A stretch of DNA of 64,000 nt from Scylla paramamosain (lineage: Eukaryota > Arthropoda > Malacostraca > Decapoda > Portunidae): contig NC_087156.1 of NCBI RefSeq assembly GCF_035594125.1, positions 11,676,806-11,740,805 on the forward strand. The letters are read 5' to 3'. Made by a program: the position numbers and the translations under genes. Below the pieces are notes generated by a model, which was not told where the DNA came from, did no database searches, and saw nothing but the letters and a program-made list of their open reading frames with translations. Shown one piece after another: positions 36,704 through 47,300 of the stretch; within the stretch, counting starts at the first letter, position 1, and each line of letters opens with the position of its first letter.

Positions 36704-37025
36704 TTAAGCACAACCCCAAGCATAAGAGCTTGTTTGAGTCAAATTTCTATAGTTAAGAATCTTTGTTAACATGGTCCCAGGAATTTTTTTTTTATCCCAT
36801 CCAGGACTTAATCTACTTGCTTCTTGCATAATCCACCTTCCATTCACCAGGGTTGGTGCAACCATTCTAAGTGGATCATACATTGAACTAACAACTGACA
36901 GCAATCTTCTCCCTGTCATGAGTTTGTTGTTGTCTTTCACAGATATTGTAAGGGTGTCTGACTCAGCATTCTAATACATTCCTAGTGCTTTTTCCATGGC
37001 AAAGTCACAACATAGATCCAGTTCT
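36704..37025 (-). pseudogene. BEL/Pao retrotransposon pol fragment
   Basis: Reading on the minus strand: KELDLCCDFAMEKALGM, a stop, then AESDTLTISVKDNN, RRLLSVVSSMYDPLRMVAPT, WIMQEASRLSPGWD. The 'TRRxLLSxVSSxYDPLGxxAPxxLxGRxILQEacrxxxGWD' pattern belongs to the Pao pol region just after the reverse transcriptase, toward the RNase H side. Here Gly of DPLG is Arg and the usual LxGK is VNGR. One in-frame stop and truncated ends make this a remnant of about 100 codons of a protein that normally exceeds 1,500 residues. Its strand is opposite to the adjacent gag piece. Confidence 0.82.
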
Positions 37026-37070
37026 TTCATGAGCTGTTAATCCAACTCAAATACACATCAAAATCAGTTA

Positions 37071-37631
37071 ATGGAAAATCTGGTTACCTATAATCTTAAA
37101 AGTTTAATGCCCAGGGCTGAAGTCCACATATTTAATGTTGATGCCACTCAGTACAAGTCATTCATAAGAGCATTAGACAGTAAGCTCACTGATGAAGAGG
37201 AAAAGCTTCTTTACTTGGAACAGTACACTTCTGTAATTGTCAGGGTTTGTAGTCAAATGGCAACATCAGCAGGATATAAAGAAATCAGATGACTTTTGGA
37301 GCCAAAGTATGGTAATGAAGAAGCCAAAGCAATAGCTTATGCTAATAGGATAATGGAGTGGCCATGCCTGAAAGGTGATGATGTTGATAGTTTTGATAGC
37401 TTCTCTATCATGTTCAAAACATGTCCTAATGCATTATCAGGAGGCTCACAAGGAGCCAAGGAAATAGATCACTCTAAGACAATGAAAAAAATGTTGAGAA
37501 AATACCAGTGTCCATACAAGACAAGTGGTTTGAAAAGGTGGATTTATATTCTGTATTTGTATACCACTTATGTTTATAAAAAAAATAATGTTGCAGAAAG
37601 TAATCCATGTCAGATCAGTGTCAAGAATTAA
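37071..37631 (+). pseudogene. BEL/Pao retrotransposon gag fragment (DUF1759-like)
   Basis: Two abutting frames separated by one stop (TGA at 37,290-37,292) read MPRAEVHIFNVDATQYKSFI, LTDEEEKLLYLEQYTS, GYKEIR / LLEPKYGNEEAKAIAYANRI and DSFDSFSIMFKTCPNAL, then MKKMLRKYQCPYK. This follows the Pao gag layout: the 'xLPKxExPxFxGDxxxYxxFIxxF' start, 'KLxYLxQYTxG', 'GYxxARxLLxxxYG' and 'FSxxLxxCxNxL'. Gag would form the particle and bind RNA. The zinc knuckle and protease that should follow are absent. The sequence turns into LINE DNA at about 37,640. Confidence 0.83.
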
Positions 37632-37639
37632 AGTCCAGC

Positions 37640-37980
37640 TAGATATGGGCAGTTTCAATTACACCTTAAGTATGATATGGGCAAGGGCTCCTACATATTG
37701 GATATTAAAAGAGTGTGTAAGGGAATCAAACGAGCCCCTATTCAGAATATTCCAAGAGTCCCTAAAACAAGGCAAAGTACCAACAATGTGGAAAAAGAAA
37801 AATATTGCTTCTTTGTATAAGAAGGGAAATAAGCAGTGTCCATTGTATTACAGACCTGTCTCACTCACCAGCGTAGTAAACAAATTAATAGAACAACTGA
37901 GAGGAAAACATGAAATGGTGAGAGAATTCAGATTAAAAAGCATAACAAGCATAACAAAACTGCTAGGTTATTATGAGTAG
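37640..37980 (+). pseudogene. RT N-terminal fragment of the second LINE
   Basis: Open from before 37,640 to the stop at 37,978-37,980. It has the KGKVP-x-MW-K-IASLYKKGNK and YYRPVSLTSV boxes (RT fingers), which are nearly invariant in Jockey/CR1-group elements of arthropods. The open frame upstream of about 37,620 belongs to other sequence. After VNKLIEQL the frame shifts away from the expected EKIIR...HGFRxGRS region. Confidence 0.8.
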
Positions 37981-38589
37981 CAGAAACTATACAAGAGAGA
38001 AACAGATGGGTAGACAGTATTTATTTGAATTTCAAGAAAGCTTTCAACAGCGTACCACACAACAGACGTATGTGGAAATTATAACACTTAGGAGGTATTC
38101 AGGGAAAATCACTGGAATGAAAAAAAGATTTTCTGGATGGAAGAGAAATGAGGAAATACTAAGAGGAAAATGCTCATCCTGGAGAAATGTAATAAGCAAA
38201 GTCCCACAAGGATAAGTGTTAGCACCAATCATGTTCTTGATATATGTCAATGATACAGATGCTAGTATTGGAACAGACTTACTATATGAACATATTTGCT
38301 GATGATGCAAAGTTGTAAAGGAAAATAAATGATGAAAGCTCCTGTAATGAGTTACACAAAGACTTCACAGGACTCTATGAATGGAGTAAGAAATAGCAAA
38401 TGAATTTTAATGTTGATAAATGTCATGTGGTAAAATTTGGCAGAAATTCGGAGACCTGATTGGAATTATAAATTAGAAAACACAAATCAAAAGTATATGG
38501 AAAGGAAAAAGACTGAAGTACATTCAGAGATATGATCATCTGGCAACTCACCATTAACAAAGAACATGGGTTTTAAGAAAAAATAGCAT

Positions 38590-38656
38590 AACTTATTCAA
38601 ACAGGAGGCACGCCATGAAGAAATAATGTAATTTATTCAAACAGAAGGTATGCCAT
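38590..38656 (+). repeat. Short tandem duplication in the LINE remnant
   Basis: The words acttattcaaacaggaggca (38,590 on) and atttattcaaacagaaggta (38,631 on), each followed by a gccat variant, are about 41 bp apart with three or so differences. This looks like an old local duplication in the non-functional thumb/C-terminal region. Confidence 0.7.
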
Positions 38657-38870
38657 CATCACACTACAAAGATATCCCCTGTCACACACAAGCTGTAGAA
38701 GATTAATTCATTTAGTAACAGAAGCATCAGAACATCTGTGGAGAAGCAAAAAGAGAAGGAGTCATTGTGAATACATTGGAATCAAGGAACAACCTCCTGA
38801 AATTTGATACCAAGGAGCAATTCAAGATATAAGTATATCCAGCAATGGCAAGGTGGATGGGCTGGAGAAT

Positions 38871-40160
38871 GGCTGGAGCTTGATACACAGCCACCTCCTG
38901 GTGGTGAATTCTGGGAGATTTTTTTTGTTACAATATGTAAATCTGTAAAATGCATGAAAGGCGAAGCTGTCAATAATGCAAAATTGAAAGGAACACACAT
39001 GTGAAGAATGTGCTTAATATTCAAATCACTCTAGCTCAAAACTCTGCAAGAGCCCAATGGCTGCACTACTCATATATACTGCTGGGTAGGAAATATCATT
39101 CTGTGTTCAGTGGTATGTGTCCACTCTTGTTTAGACAAAAAAAAAGTTGGTGAAAACTGGAGGAAATTGACAAAATCCCATTTTCGACATCCTTTTACTT
39201 TTGGTAAGTCACTCATTGACTCATTGACTTCAGCCAATAGAAAAGATGAAAGCTATACCATATTAAATTGATAGAGTTGTGCTATCATATGGGCTCATTT
39301 CATTACAATCAGCTGCATAGTTCCAGACATTAGCATTTGAATAGCATTTTGGTCAGGCTGGGCCGGGCTGCTCAAAATGAAACAATCTCCATAGTAAACT
39401 TTGCTTTGCTCATAATAAAAAAAATATTTATTCTTTATATACTTTAATGAGCTATAAAAAATTAATTGTGACTCCTCTGCTCCCATTTGACATGATTTGC
39501 TTTTTGGATATATAATAAATAAATATAATTATTCAATACTTAAAAGTGACATGGCAGGAACAGATGATAACCAATCTCAATGAAATATTACATAGCTAAA
39601 GTATAAGTGATATAAAATAACTTATGAACTAATCATGAAAGTTTCTTTATTTGATTTTTGGGAATTTTTTTTTTTAATTTGTCTTGAAAAAAATTAATTC
39701 TTCAATATTTCAGGCAGATATATCTGTGTACAGATATATCTGTACAGCTTACAGAATTAGTATATTTTTAAAATCCAACTAGAAGACAATACTGCACACT
39801 AGCCACAAACAATTCACAATAAATTGTAGAAATTGGATAGTATGTGAAGTTTTTCCATTTTAGACACATTTTTCAAACTGAAGAGCTGCTGGGGAGAGAA
39901 GATACTGTCCTAGCAAAAAATATTTTTAACACCACTTTTCTCTCACCATTTGGCACCTTTTCCACACTAGCCACAAAACAATTTCAAAGAAAGTAAAAAA
40001 AAATATCCACCCTAATATGCATGTATTATATGCATATAGAGTTGTGAGAAGGAAGAGTTGTCTTTAGAGAACAGGCTATGACTGCCCCACTGTGTTGTGA
40101 GATACAAAAGGACATCATAGTGAGATCATTGATAAATTCACAGCACCTTGTGATCCAGTG
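38871..40160. other. Unrecognised AT-rich intergenic sequence
   Basis: No convincing reading frame. The frames open at 38,804-39,004 (+) and 39,295-39,486 (-) carry no motif I recognise. A perfect 20-bp palindrome lies at 39,727-39,746. On the minus strand an AATAAA word is present at 39,646-39,651, about 510 bp past the stop codon of the candidate exons above it. It could serve as their poly(A) signal, but such words are common in AT-rich DNA. Confidence 0.4.
39727..39746. repeat. Perfect 20-bp palindrome
   Basis: tgtacagatatatctgtaca reads the same on both strands. It overlaps a second cagatatatctg word just upstream (about 39,715-39,726). Possible cruciform or chance product of TA-rich sequence. 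Confidence 0.8.
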
Positions 40161-40238
40161 CTAGAGACCTAAGTGGGAGTAATTATTATTTTGGCAGGTG
40201 TCTACTGCCTCTTCCACACACTTCAGGTAAGACAGCTT
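40161..40238 (-). CDS. Candidate terminal exon of an unidentified host gene
   Basis: On the minus strand a CAG acceptor (ggtggcag) precedes KLSYLKCVEEAVDTCQNNNY-SHLGL and a TAG stop (40,161-40,163). Joined to the exon at 40,314-40,450 through a 75-bp intron, the frame is continuous (...ELLWK / KLSYL...). An alternative is a donor at CTTAG/GTCTCT (exon end 40,169), continuing to a further exon. I chose the acceptor because the two upstream AG choices put the exon out of frame. Function is unknown. Confidence 0.45.
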   Translation of the reverse strand, partial: KLSYLKCVEEAVDTCQNNNYSHLGL

Positions 40239-40313
40239 CTGCCACCCTGAAACTGAGAAATACACTTAAGTACATCCACAACAGAGAATCTTCAGGAAAA
40301 GCAGGACACACAC

Positions 40314-40450
40314 CTTCCACAAGAGCTCCAGGGAAAGATGCGGAAATGCATGGGTGACAACACACGGCAAGAGCCTGAAGGCGTCATACCACCGGTGCTC
40401 CCAGACAGCAGTGTGAAGCAGCTTCAGTGACCACATGAAGTCTGTTTTCT
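40314..40450 (-). CDS. Candidate internal exon of an unidentified host gene
   Basis: A GC-richer 137-bp segment on the minus strand is bounded by a long CT-run plus CCAG acceptor (CT-run about 40,453-40,472) and an AAG/GTGTGT donor. Its open frame reads KTDFMWSLKLLHTAVWEHRW, then YDAFRLLPCVVTHAFPHLSL, then ELLWK. The composition (Trp, His, Leu, balanced codons) differs sharply from the AT-rich surroundings and from the transposon remnants. The spacing of 'AVWEHRWYDA' and 'LELLWK' loosely recalls a TPR-like helix pair, as in the Pol I factor TAF1A. I rank that as a guess only. The rest of the gene is not visible: upstream lies the (TA)n tract. Confidence 0.5.
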
Positions 40451-40490
40451 CTGGAGAGAGAGAGAGAGAGAGAAAAAAAAAAGTAGTATC
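40451..40490 (+). repeat. (GA)n with A-run
   Basis: ggagagagagagagagag followed by an A-run. On the minus strand it is a polypyrimidine tract directly before the CCAG acceptor of the candidate exon, so it may serve in splicing. Confidence 0.75.
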
Positions 40491-41733
<1,243 letters not shown>

Positions 41734-42289
41734 ACACCATATAAAATGAAGGAAGTAGTAAGAATGAATAAGAAAAGAGAGAGAGAGATAGAAATGAGAA
41801 GAGACAGGTTGGGGACGAGACTTGGAAGTGTCCCAGACATGGAGCTACCAAGCCTGAAGCTTCTAGAATGATATTCATTCAAACAGTCACTCATGTTCCC
41901 CATGTAAATTTCCTTACTTCCCATTGTCCATTTAATCTGACTGAATCTCATCCAGTATTTTGTAGAAGAGTTGCTCTTGACAATAAAGTAATTAGTATTC
42001 ATCTAGCCCCCTAGTTTAATCAGTAAAAATTTCAAGAAGTAAAGCGTTTTATTTGTGTAAAGACAGAGCGAGGAGCAGCGTGTGGGAGGGTGTGGGTATG
42101 AGTCAACCACCAGTTCTTGTACCCCCTCCCTGTAGCAGCAGATGGAGAGTGCTGGGTGTACTTTCCCACATCATTCACTACCCAGTGCTTAGATGGAGCA
42201 GACACATTGAAACAAGCAGTAACATTTGATGGAGACTAGGGAGGGATAAGAGGTAGTCAGGTCAATTGCCTTAAGCAGATAAATAGAGA
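41734..42289. other. Island right edge, GC-richer segment
   Basis: A GA-rich patch (about 41,755-41,805) is followed by unrecognised sequence and a more GC-rich piece at about 42,055-42,250. In that piece the minus strand is open for about 65 codons (...KHWVVNDVGKYTQHSPSA..., then NWWLTHTHTLPHAAPRSVF). I do not recognise a family. It may be a first exon, a UTR or a dispersed repeat. Satellite begins at about 42,290. Confidence 0.4.
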
Positions 42290-42628
42290 GATTTTGAGCT
42301 TTTTAGGTACCAAGACTCAAAAACACATAATTAGCACTTTATATGGAAAAACAACTCTACCGAAAACTTTTACTTAAACTCTTTTTCATATTGTTAAGTA
42401 CCAAAAGACAAAATGCATTGGAAGCCCCCTTTATCGGGAAACAAACGACATTATCATCAACGTGCCTTTTGAGTGTTTTTCAACGTGTTAGACACCAGAA
42501 CGCTAAAAAGCATGGAAAGCACTCTATAAAGGAATACAAAACAACATTACTGAAAACGTGTTTTATAGGTTCTTATGTACAGAAACGCTAAAACCCATGC
42601 AAAACACCCTTTATGGAGAAGCGAAATA
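42290..42628 (-). repeat. Divergent satellite monomers, inverted copy 3
   Basis: The reverse complement of this segment matches 21,201-21,530 monomer by monomer, including the gcttttcagcgttttggtgtc and gttgatgataatttcgtttc variants. It directly abuts the island on the left and the LINE on the right, so the island edge cuts the LINE-bearing block. Confidence 0.85.
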
Positions 42629-42984
42629 AATATTTCGTTGATAAATTACATTCAGGACAGTTAGGGAACATCCCTTACAGATGAAAAAAATCGCAGAAGA
42701 ATGATCCTAAATGGATGACTGAGGTTAAAACACTACATAGGGCGAAGGAGAAGTATATATGAGATTAAAAACAGGGGAAGTGGCCATAATATAATGAATT
42801 AGAAAAGTCAGGAGTTTAACAAGGAAAGCTAAGAAAAGCTAAAAATAGTTATGAATTAAAGGTAGCCAGCCAAGCGAATATGGACCTCAAGGGATTTTAT
42901 CAGGCATATAAGACGAAGAATAGAGAAACAATAGTTCCTTAAAGACAGCAGAATGGGACCTGATTAGTTGTTAAGAGGAGATTA

Positions 42985-43200
42985 GTAAAATTGTGAGCGA
43001 GTATTTTTTAATTGTCTTTGCCCAGGAAAACATGCAGGATTTGCTGAATAGTGAGAAGATATTTAGAGTAGAAGAGGATGAGAAGCTGACAGAAATTACC
43101 ATAACTAAAAGAGATATTGGAACAGGAGATAGATAAGTTGAAAAGTTCAAGTCACCAGGACCAGATGAAATATATTCCACAGTATTTAAGGAAAGGAAAA
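42985..43200 (+). pseudogene. LINE linker fragment, copy 3
   Basis: Sense-strand pieces in shifted frames encode EYFLIVFAQENMQDLLNSEK, EKLTEITITK and KFKSPGPDEIYSTVF. The SPGPDEI motif, which opens the RT in this group, is readable here but frameshifted in copies 1 and 2. Several one-base indels interrupt the frame. Confidence 0.72.
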
Positions 43201-43411
43201 AGGTTATAAGTAATCTGTTAGTTTCTGTCCTTAGGAAATCACTTTAGTCATGTGAGGTATCGGTAATTTGGAGGCAGGTGAATATAGTACCTACCTTTAA
43301 GAAAGGAGATAAAACTTTAACGTCTAACCTGTCAGCTTAACTTCTGTAGAATGTAAAATAATGGAGTCAATAATAGCGAAAAACATTTAAGAGCATTTAG
43401 ACAAACATAAC

Positions 43412-43675
43412 TTGATAACTCAGTTACAGCACGGCTTCTGGAATGGGGAGTCTTACCTGAGAAACTTAGTAAGTTTATACAGTAAGGTTTACAAGGCGGC
43501 AGATAATGGTGATAGTTATGGCATCCTATATCAGGACTTTAGTAAAGCGTTTAACAAGGTACCCCATCAGAGGCTACTGAAAAATGTTAGGGCGCACGAG
43601 AGAGATGAGGTGTTTAGATTGGATAAGGTCATGGCTAAGCGTCAGGCGACAGAGTGTTGTAATAAAAGGCTCTAA
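43412..43675 (+). pseudogene. LINE RT palm, first half (copy 3 only)
   Basis: An open frame of 87 codons with LQHGFWNGESYLRNLVSLY (the 'QHGFRxGRSxxTNLL' finger motif), then YGILYQDFSKAFNKVPHQRL. DFSKAF carries the first catalytic aspartate of the RT palm, so this half of the active site is intact. The second aspartate of the motif's usual AFDKVPH is Asn. The frame leaves the LINE protein after RAHERDEV by a frameshift, and the RT continues in the next frame at 43,584. Confidence 0.85.
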
Positions 43676-43940
43676 ATCGGAGTGGGGTCAAGTAATTAGT
43701 GGGGTGACAAAGGGATTATTAGTATTAGGGCCGATGTTGTTTGTAATATATGTCAATAGCTTGGATAGTGGAATTAGTAGTGTTGTTAGTAAATTTGCGG
43801 ATGAAACGAGAATATGTAGATTAATTAGGTCAGAATCGCATACCATCGCCTTGCAGGCAAATTTGAATAGGTTGAACAAATGGACGGACAGATGGCAAAT
43901 GCAGTTTAATGTCAACAAATGCAAAGCACAGCGTAAGTAG
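43584..43940 (+). pseudogene. LINE RT palm second half and thumb, copy 3
   Basis: An open frame of 118 codons: LGRTREMRCLDWIRSWLSVR, then SGVTKG, GPMLFVIYVNSLD, SKFADETRIC, QANLNRLNKW, DRWQMQFNVNKCKA. FADD has become FADE and YVND has become YVNS, so one catalytic aspartate is altered. The frame then ends prematurely at QRK, where copy 2 continues (LSVSRRNPHSS). The copy is therefore inactive even though it is the most complete. Confidence 0.85.
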
Positions 43941-44142
43941 AAGAAACCCACACAGTAGTTACACAATGAACAAACAAGTTCTGGTAGGTTCAGGGTAAGT
44001 AAAAGATTTGAGATTTAAGGTTATATCTGAACTCCGTCTAAGAAAGCAATGGAAAGAGGCCAGAAACAAAGCAAATAGTGTGTTATGATTCATTTTCAGG
44101 AGTGCTAAAAGTAGAACTCCCGAAGTAATATTAAAGTTACAT

Positions 44143-44355
44143 TTGGCGCTGGTCAGACTTCATCTAGACTACGCTGTCCAATTCTGGTCACCACATCACA
44201 GGAAGGATAAAGGTCTATTAGAATCAGTACAAAAGAAAATGACTAAAAGGATACAGGGGATGAGGAATATTCCTTACGAAGCGATATTCAAGCTGTTAAA
44301 TTTACTTTCTTTAAAGAGACGTAGGTTAAGAGTGGACCTAATAGAAATCTTTTAG
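44143..44355 (+). pseudogene. LINE ORF2 C-terminal fragment, copy 3
   Basis: An open frame with LVRLHLDYAVQFWSPHHRKD, then QKKMTKRIQGMRNIPYEAIF, RRRLRVDLIEIF and a stop where copy 2 reads FKW. The 'RxxLDYaxxxWSPhxxkD' motif is characteristic of the region after the thumb in CR1/Jockey-group ORF2 proteins. Downstream codons up to about 44,580 match copy 2 (NWFSNTIVDDWNG, EAFGNSKRKLHIY) in other frames. Confidence 0.82.
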
Positions 44356-47300
44356 TGGTATATGGGTTATAATAAAGGGAACATAAGGAAAATTCTTAGA
44401 ATCTGTAAATATGATACAACAAGAAAAACAGGTTCAAGCCTGAAAACTTGATGTTCAAAAAGGAGACAGGAAGGAATTGGTTCTCAAATACAATAGTAGA
44501 TGATTGGAACGGACGTAGTAATCAAGCTGTTAGTGCTGAGGCATTTGGGAACAGTAAGAGAAAATTACACATTTATGGATGGGGATGATAGGTGGAAATA
44601 GGTAGGCATATTTCATACAAGTACTGCCACTTGTAGGACTGATGCCTTCTTGCAGATTTACTTATTTCTTATGTTTTTATGTTCTTATTACCAAAACCGT
44701 GTATTTTCAGTGTTTTTCAGCTATTACGTGAAAAGAAAATGCCAAAATGCATGCAAAGCACCCTATATGAAGAAAAAGAGCGACATTACGAGAAACGTGC
44801 ATTATGAGTGTTTTTCAGATTCTTAGGTACCAAAACGCTGAAACTCATGAATAACACTCTTAATTGAGATACAGAACAACCTTACCAAATGCGTGAATTT
44901 TGAGTGTTTTTCACATTCTTAGTTACCAAACCCCAAATTGCATGCGAAACTAGCTTTATGTGGAAAAAAAAAAAATGACATTACTAGAGGAGTGTCTTTT
45001 GAATGTTTTTGATCGTGTTAGGCAATAAAGCACTAAAAAGCAGGGCAATCACATTACATGGGAATAAAACCAAATTTTACCAAGAACTTGCTTTTAAGTG
45101 TTTTTGAGCTCTTTACATATTGAAACGCTAAAACGCATGCAAAACACCCTTTATGGAGAAACAGAAAAAACATTACCAAAAACATGTATTTTGAGTGTTT
45201 TTGATCATGTTACCTATAAAAACGCTTAAATACATGCAAAGAACACTATATTTGGGAAACGAAAGGACATTATGAGAAACGTGTATTATGAGTGTTTTTA
45301 AGTTCCTTAAGTACCAAAAAGCTAAAACACACAAATAACACTCTTTATAGAGAAAAAATAAATAAGTAAATAAAAAAATAGCAATTTTTTTTTTTTTGTT
45401 ATTCATCTTCATAGGTACCAACATGCCAAAAATTCTGGCAAATTTCAGGGAAATTATGTGGAAAAAAAACAATCATTATCAAAAAAGTTAATTATAGATT
45501 TTTTTTCGGACTGTTATGTACCAAACCCTAAAGTGCATGCAAAGCCACCTATATATGGAAATTAAACAACTTTACAAGAAATCTGTCTTTTGAGTGTTTT
45601 TTTTTTAGCATGTTAGGCACCAAAACGATAAATACCATTGAAGTCACTCAATATGGGAATCCAAAACAAAATTACTGAAAACATGTCTTCTCAGTGTTTT
45701 ACGCAGAAAAACACTAAAACGGATGCAAAGCAACCAATACGAAGAAATAGAAAAACATCAATAAAAAGGTATATTTTGAGTGTTTTTGAACTTTTTACCT
45801 ACAAAAAACGCGAAAATGCATGCAAAGCACTCTATATTGGGAAACAAAAGGACATTACGAGAAACGTGTATAATGAGTATTTTATAGTTTCACAAGATCC
45901 ACAAGGCAAAAAACACAAAAACTCGTATATATGGAGAAGTTTCTTAGATACCAAAATGCTGAAACTCATAACACTCTTAATTAAAAAAAACAGAACAACC
46001 TTACTAAATGCGTGTATTTTGAGTGTTTTTTCACATTCTTAGTTAAAAAAAAAACGAAATTCCATGCGAATATAGCTTTATGTGGGAAAAAATGACATTA
46101 CCAGAAAGTGTCTTTTGAGTGTTTTTGAGAGTGTTAGGCAATAAAGCACTAAAAAACAGGGCAATCACATTACATGGAATAAAACCAACGTTTAACAAGA
46201 ACTTGCCTTTAAGTGTTTTTCACTTCCTTATATGCGTTAAAAAGCATGCAAAACACAATTTATATAGAAAAAAAATAACATTACCAACAACAGGTATTTT
46301 GAGTGTTTTTTAATCATGTTATCTATAAAAACGCTTAAATGCATGCAAAGAACCTTACGTTTGGGAAAGGAAAGGATATTAAGAGAAACGTGTATTATGA
46401 GAGTTTTTAAGTTCCTTAAGAACCAAAAAGCTAAAACCCACAAGTAACACTCTTTATTTAGAAAAATAAATAAAATAAATAAATAAAAAAGTAGGAATTT
46501 TTATTTTTTTTTTTATTCATCTTCATAGGTACCGAGATGCCAAAATTCAGGCAAAATTCAGGGCAATTATGTGATAAAAGATAATTATCAAAAAAGTTAA
46601 TTTTAGCTTTTTTTTCGGACTGTTATTTACCAAACCCTAAAGTGCATGCAAAGTCACCTATATGAGGAAATTAAACGACTTTACCAGAAACCTGTCTTTT
46701 GAGTGATTTTCAGCTTGTTAGGCATCAAAACGATAAATAATATGGAAGTCACTCTATATGAGAATCCAAAAGAAAATACTGAAAACGTGTCTTTTCTGTG
46801 TTTTAAGTAGAAAAAGGCTAAAACGGATGCAAACCAACCAATATGAAGAAATAGAATATTACCAACAAGGTATATTTTGAGTGTTTTTAATCTTGTTACC
46901 TTCAAAAAACGCGAAAAAGGATGCAAAGCACTCTATATTGGTAAACAAAAGGACATTACGAGAAACGTGAATAATGAGTGTTTTATAGTTTCACAAGAAC
47001 CACAAGGCAAAAAACGCAAAAACTCGTGTATATAGAGAAGTTTCTTAGTTAACTTTCTTAGTTAAAACTAAAACCCACAAATAACACTATTTATAAAGAA
47101 AAAAATAAATAAATATATAAAAAAAACGGCAATTTTTTTTTTTTGTTATTCATCTTCATAGGTATCGAGATGCCAAAATTCTGGGAAAATTCTGGGCAAT
47201 TATGTGATACAAGAATATTATCAAAAAAGTAAATTTTAGTTTTTTTTCGGAATGTTATGTACCAAACAATAAAGTGAATGCAAAGCCACATACATGAGGA

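Larger units (their letters stand above)
37640..38870 (+). mobile_element. Second LINE family, CR1/Jockey-group ORF2 remnant
   Basis: This plus-strand remnant is distinct from the LINE in the satellite. Blocks in order: ECVRESNEPLFRIFQESLKQ, GKVPTMWKKKNIASLYKKGN and YYRPVSLTSVVNKL (to about 37,890); WVDSIYLNFKKAFNSVPHNR (about 38,010-38,070); WRNVISKVPQG, a stop, VLAPIMFLIYVND (about 38,180-38,255); IFADDAKL (38,292-38,315, in a different frame); then a broken thumb and a C-terminal patch near 38,780-38,840. The first catalytic Asp (YLDF in active relatives) is Asn, and several frames are broken. It follows the gag remnant directly, so it may have inserted into it. Confidence 0.85.
42629..44689 (+). 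mobile_element. CR1-like LINE, copy 3 (longest, plus strand)
   Basis: About 2.06 kb, 5' truncated, inserted in satellite. Left joint: gaagcgaaataa / atatttcg. Right joint: gttcttatt / accaaaaccgtg. It ends in ttcttatgtttttatgttcttatt without poly(A). It retains about 400 bp deleted in copies 1 and 2, including the palm motif with the first catalytic aspartate. It covers linker, RT and C-terminal region, all broken by frameshifts. The endonuclease and ORF1 are absent. It lies opposite in strand to copies 1 and 2, as does the satellite around it. Confidence 0.92.

Noticed and set aside
39715..39746. Palindromic agatatatct words as a regulator binding site
   Set aside because: A palindrome alone in TA-rich DNA is weak evidence, and no nearby promoter or gene supports a regulatory role.
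45638..46042. The 134-codon frame in the inverted satellite as a gene
   Set aside because: It runs through G, F, E and D monomers in turn. Its length reflects a few units with compatible indels, and sister units are interrupted.
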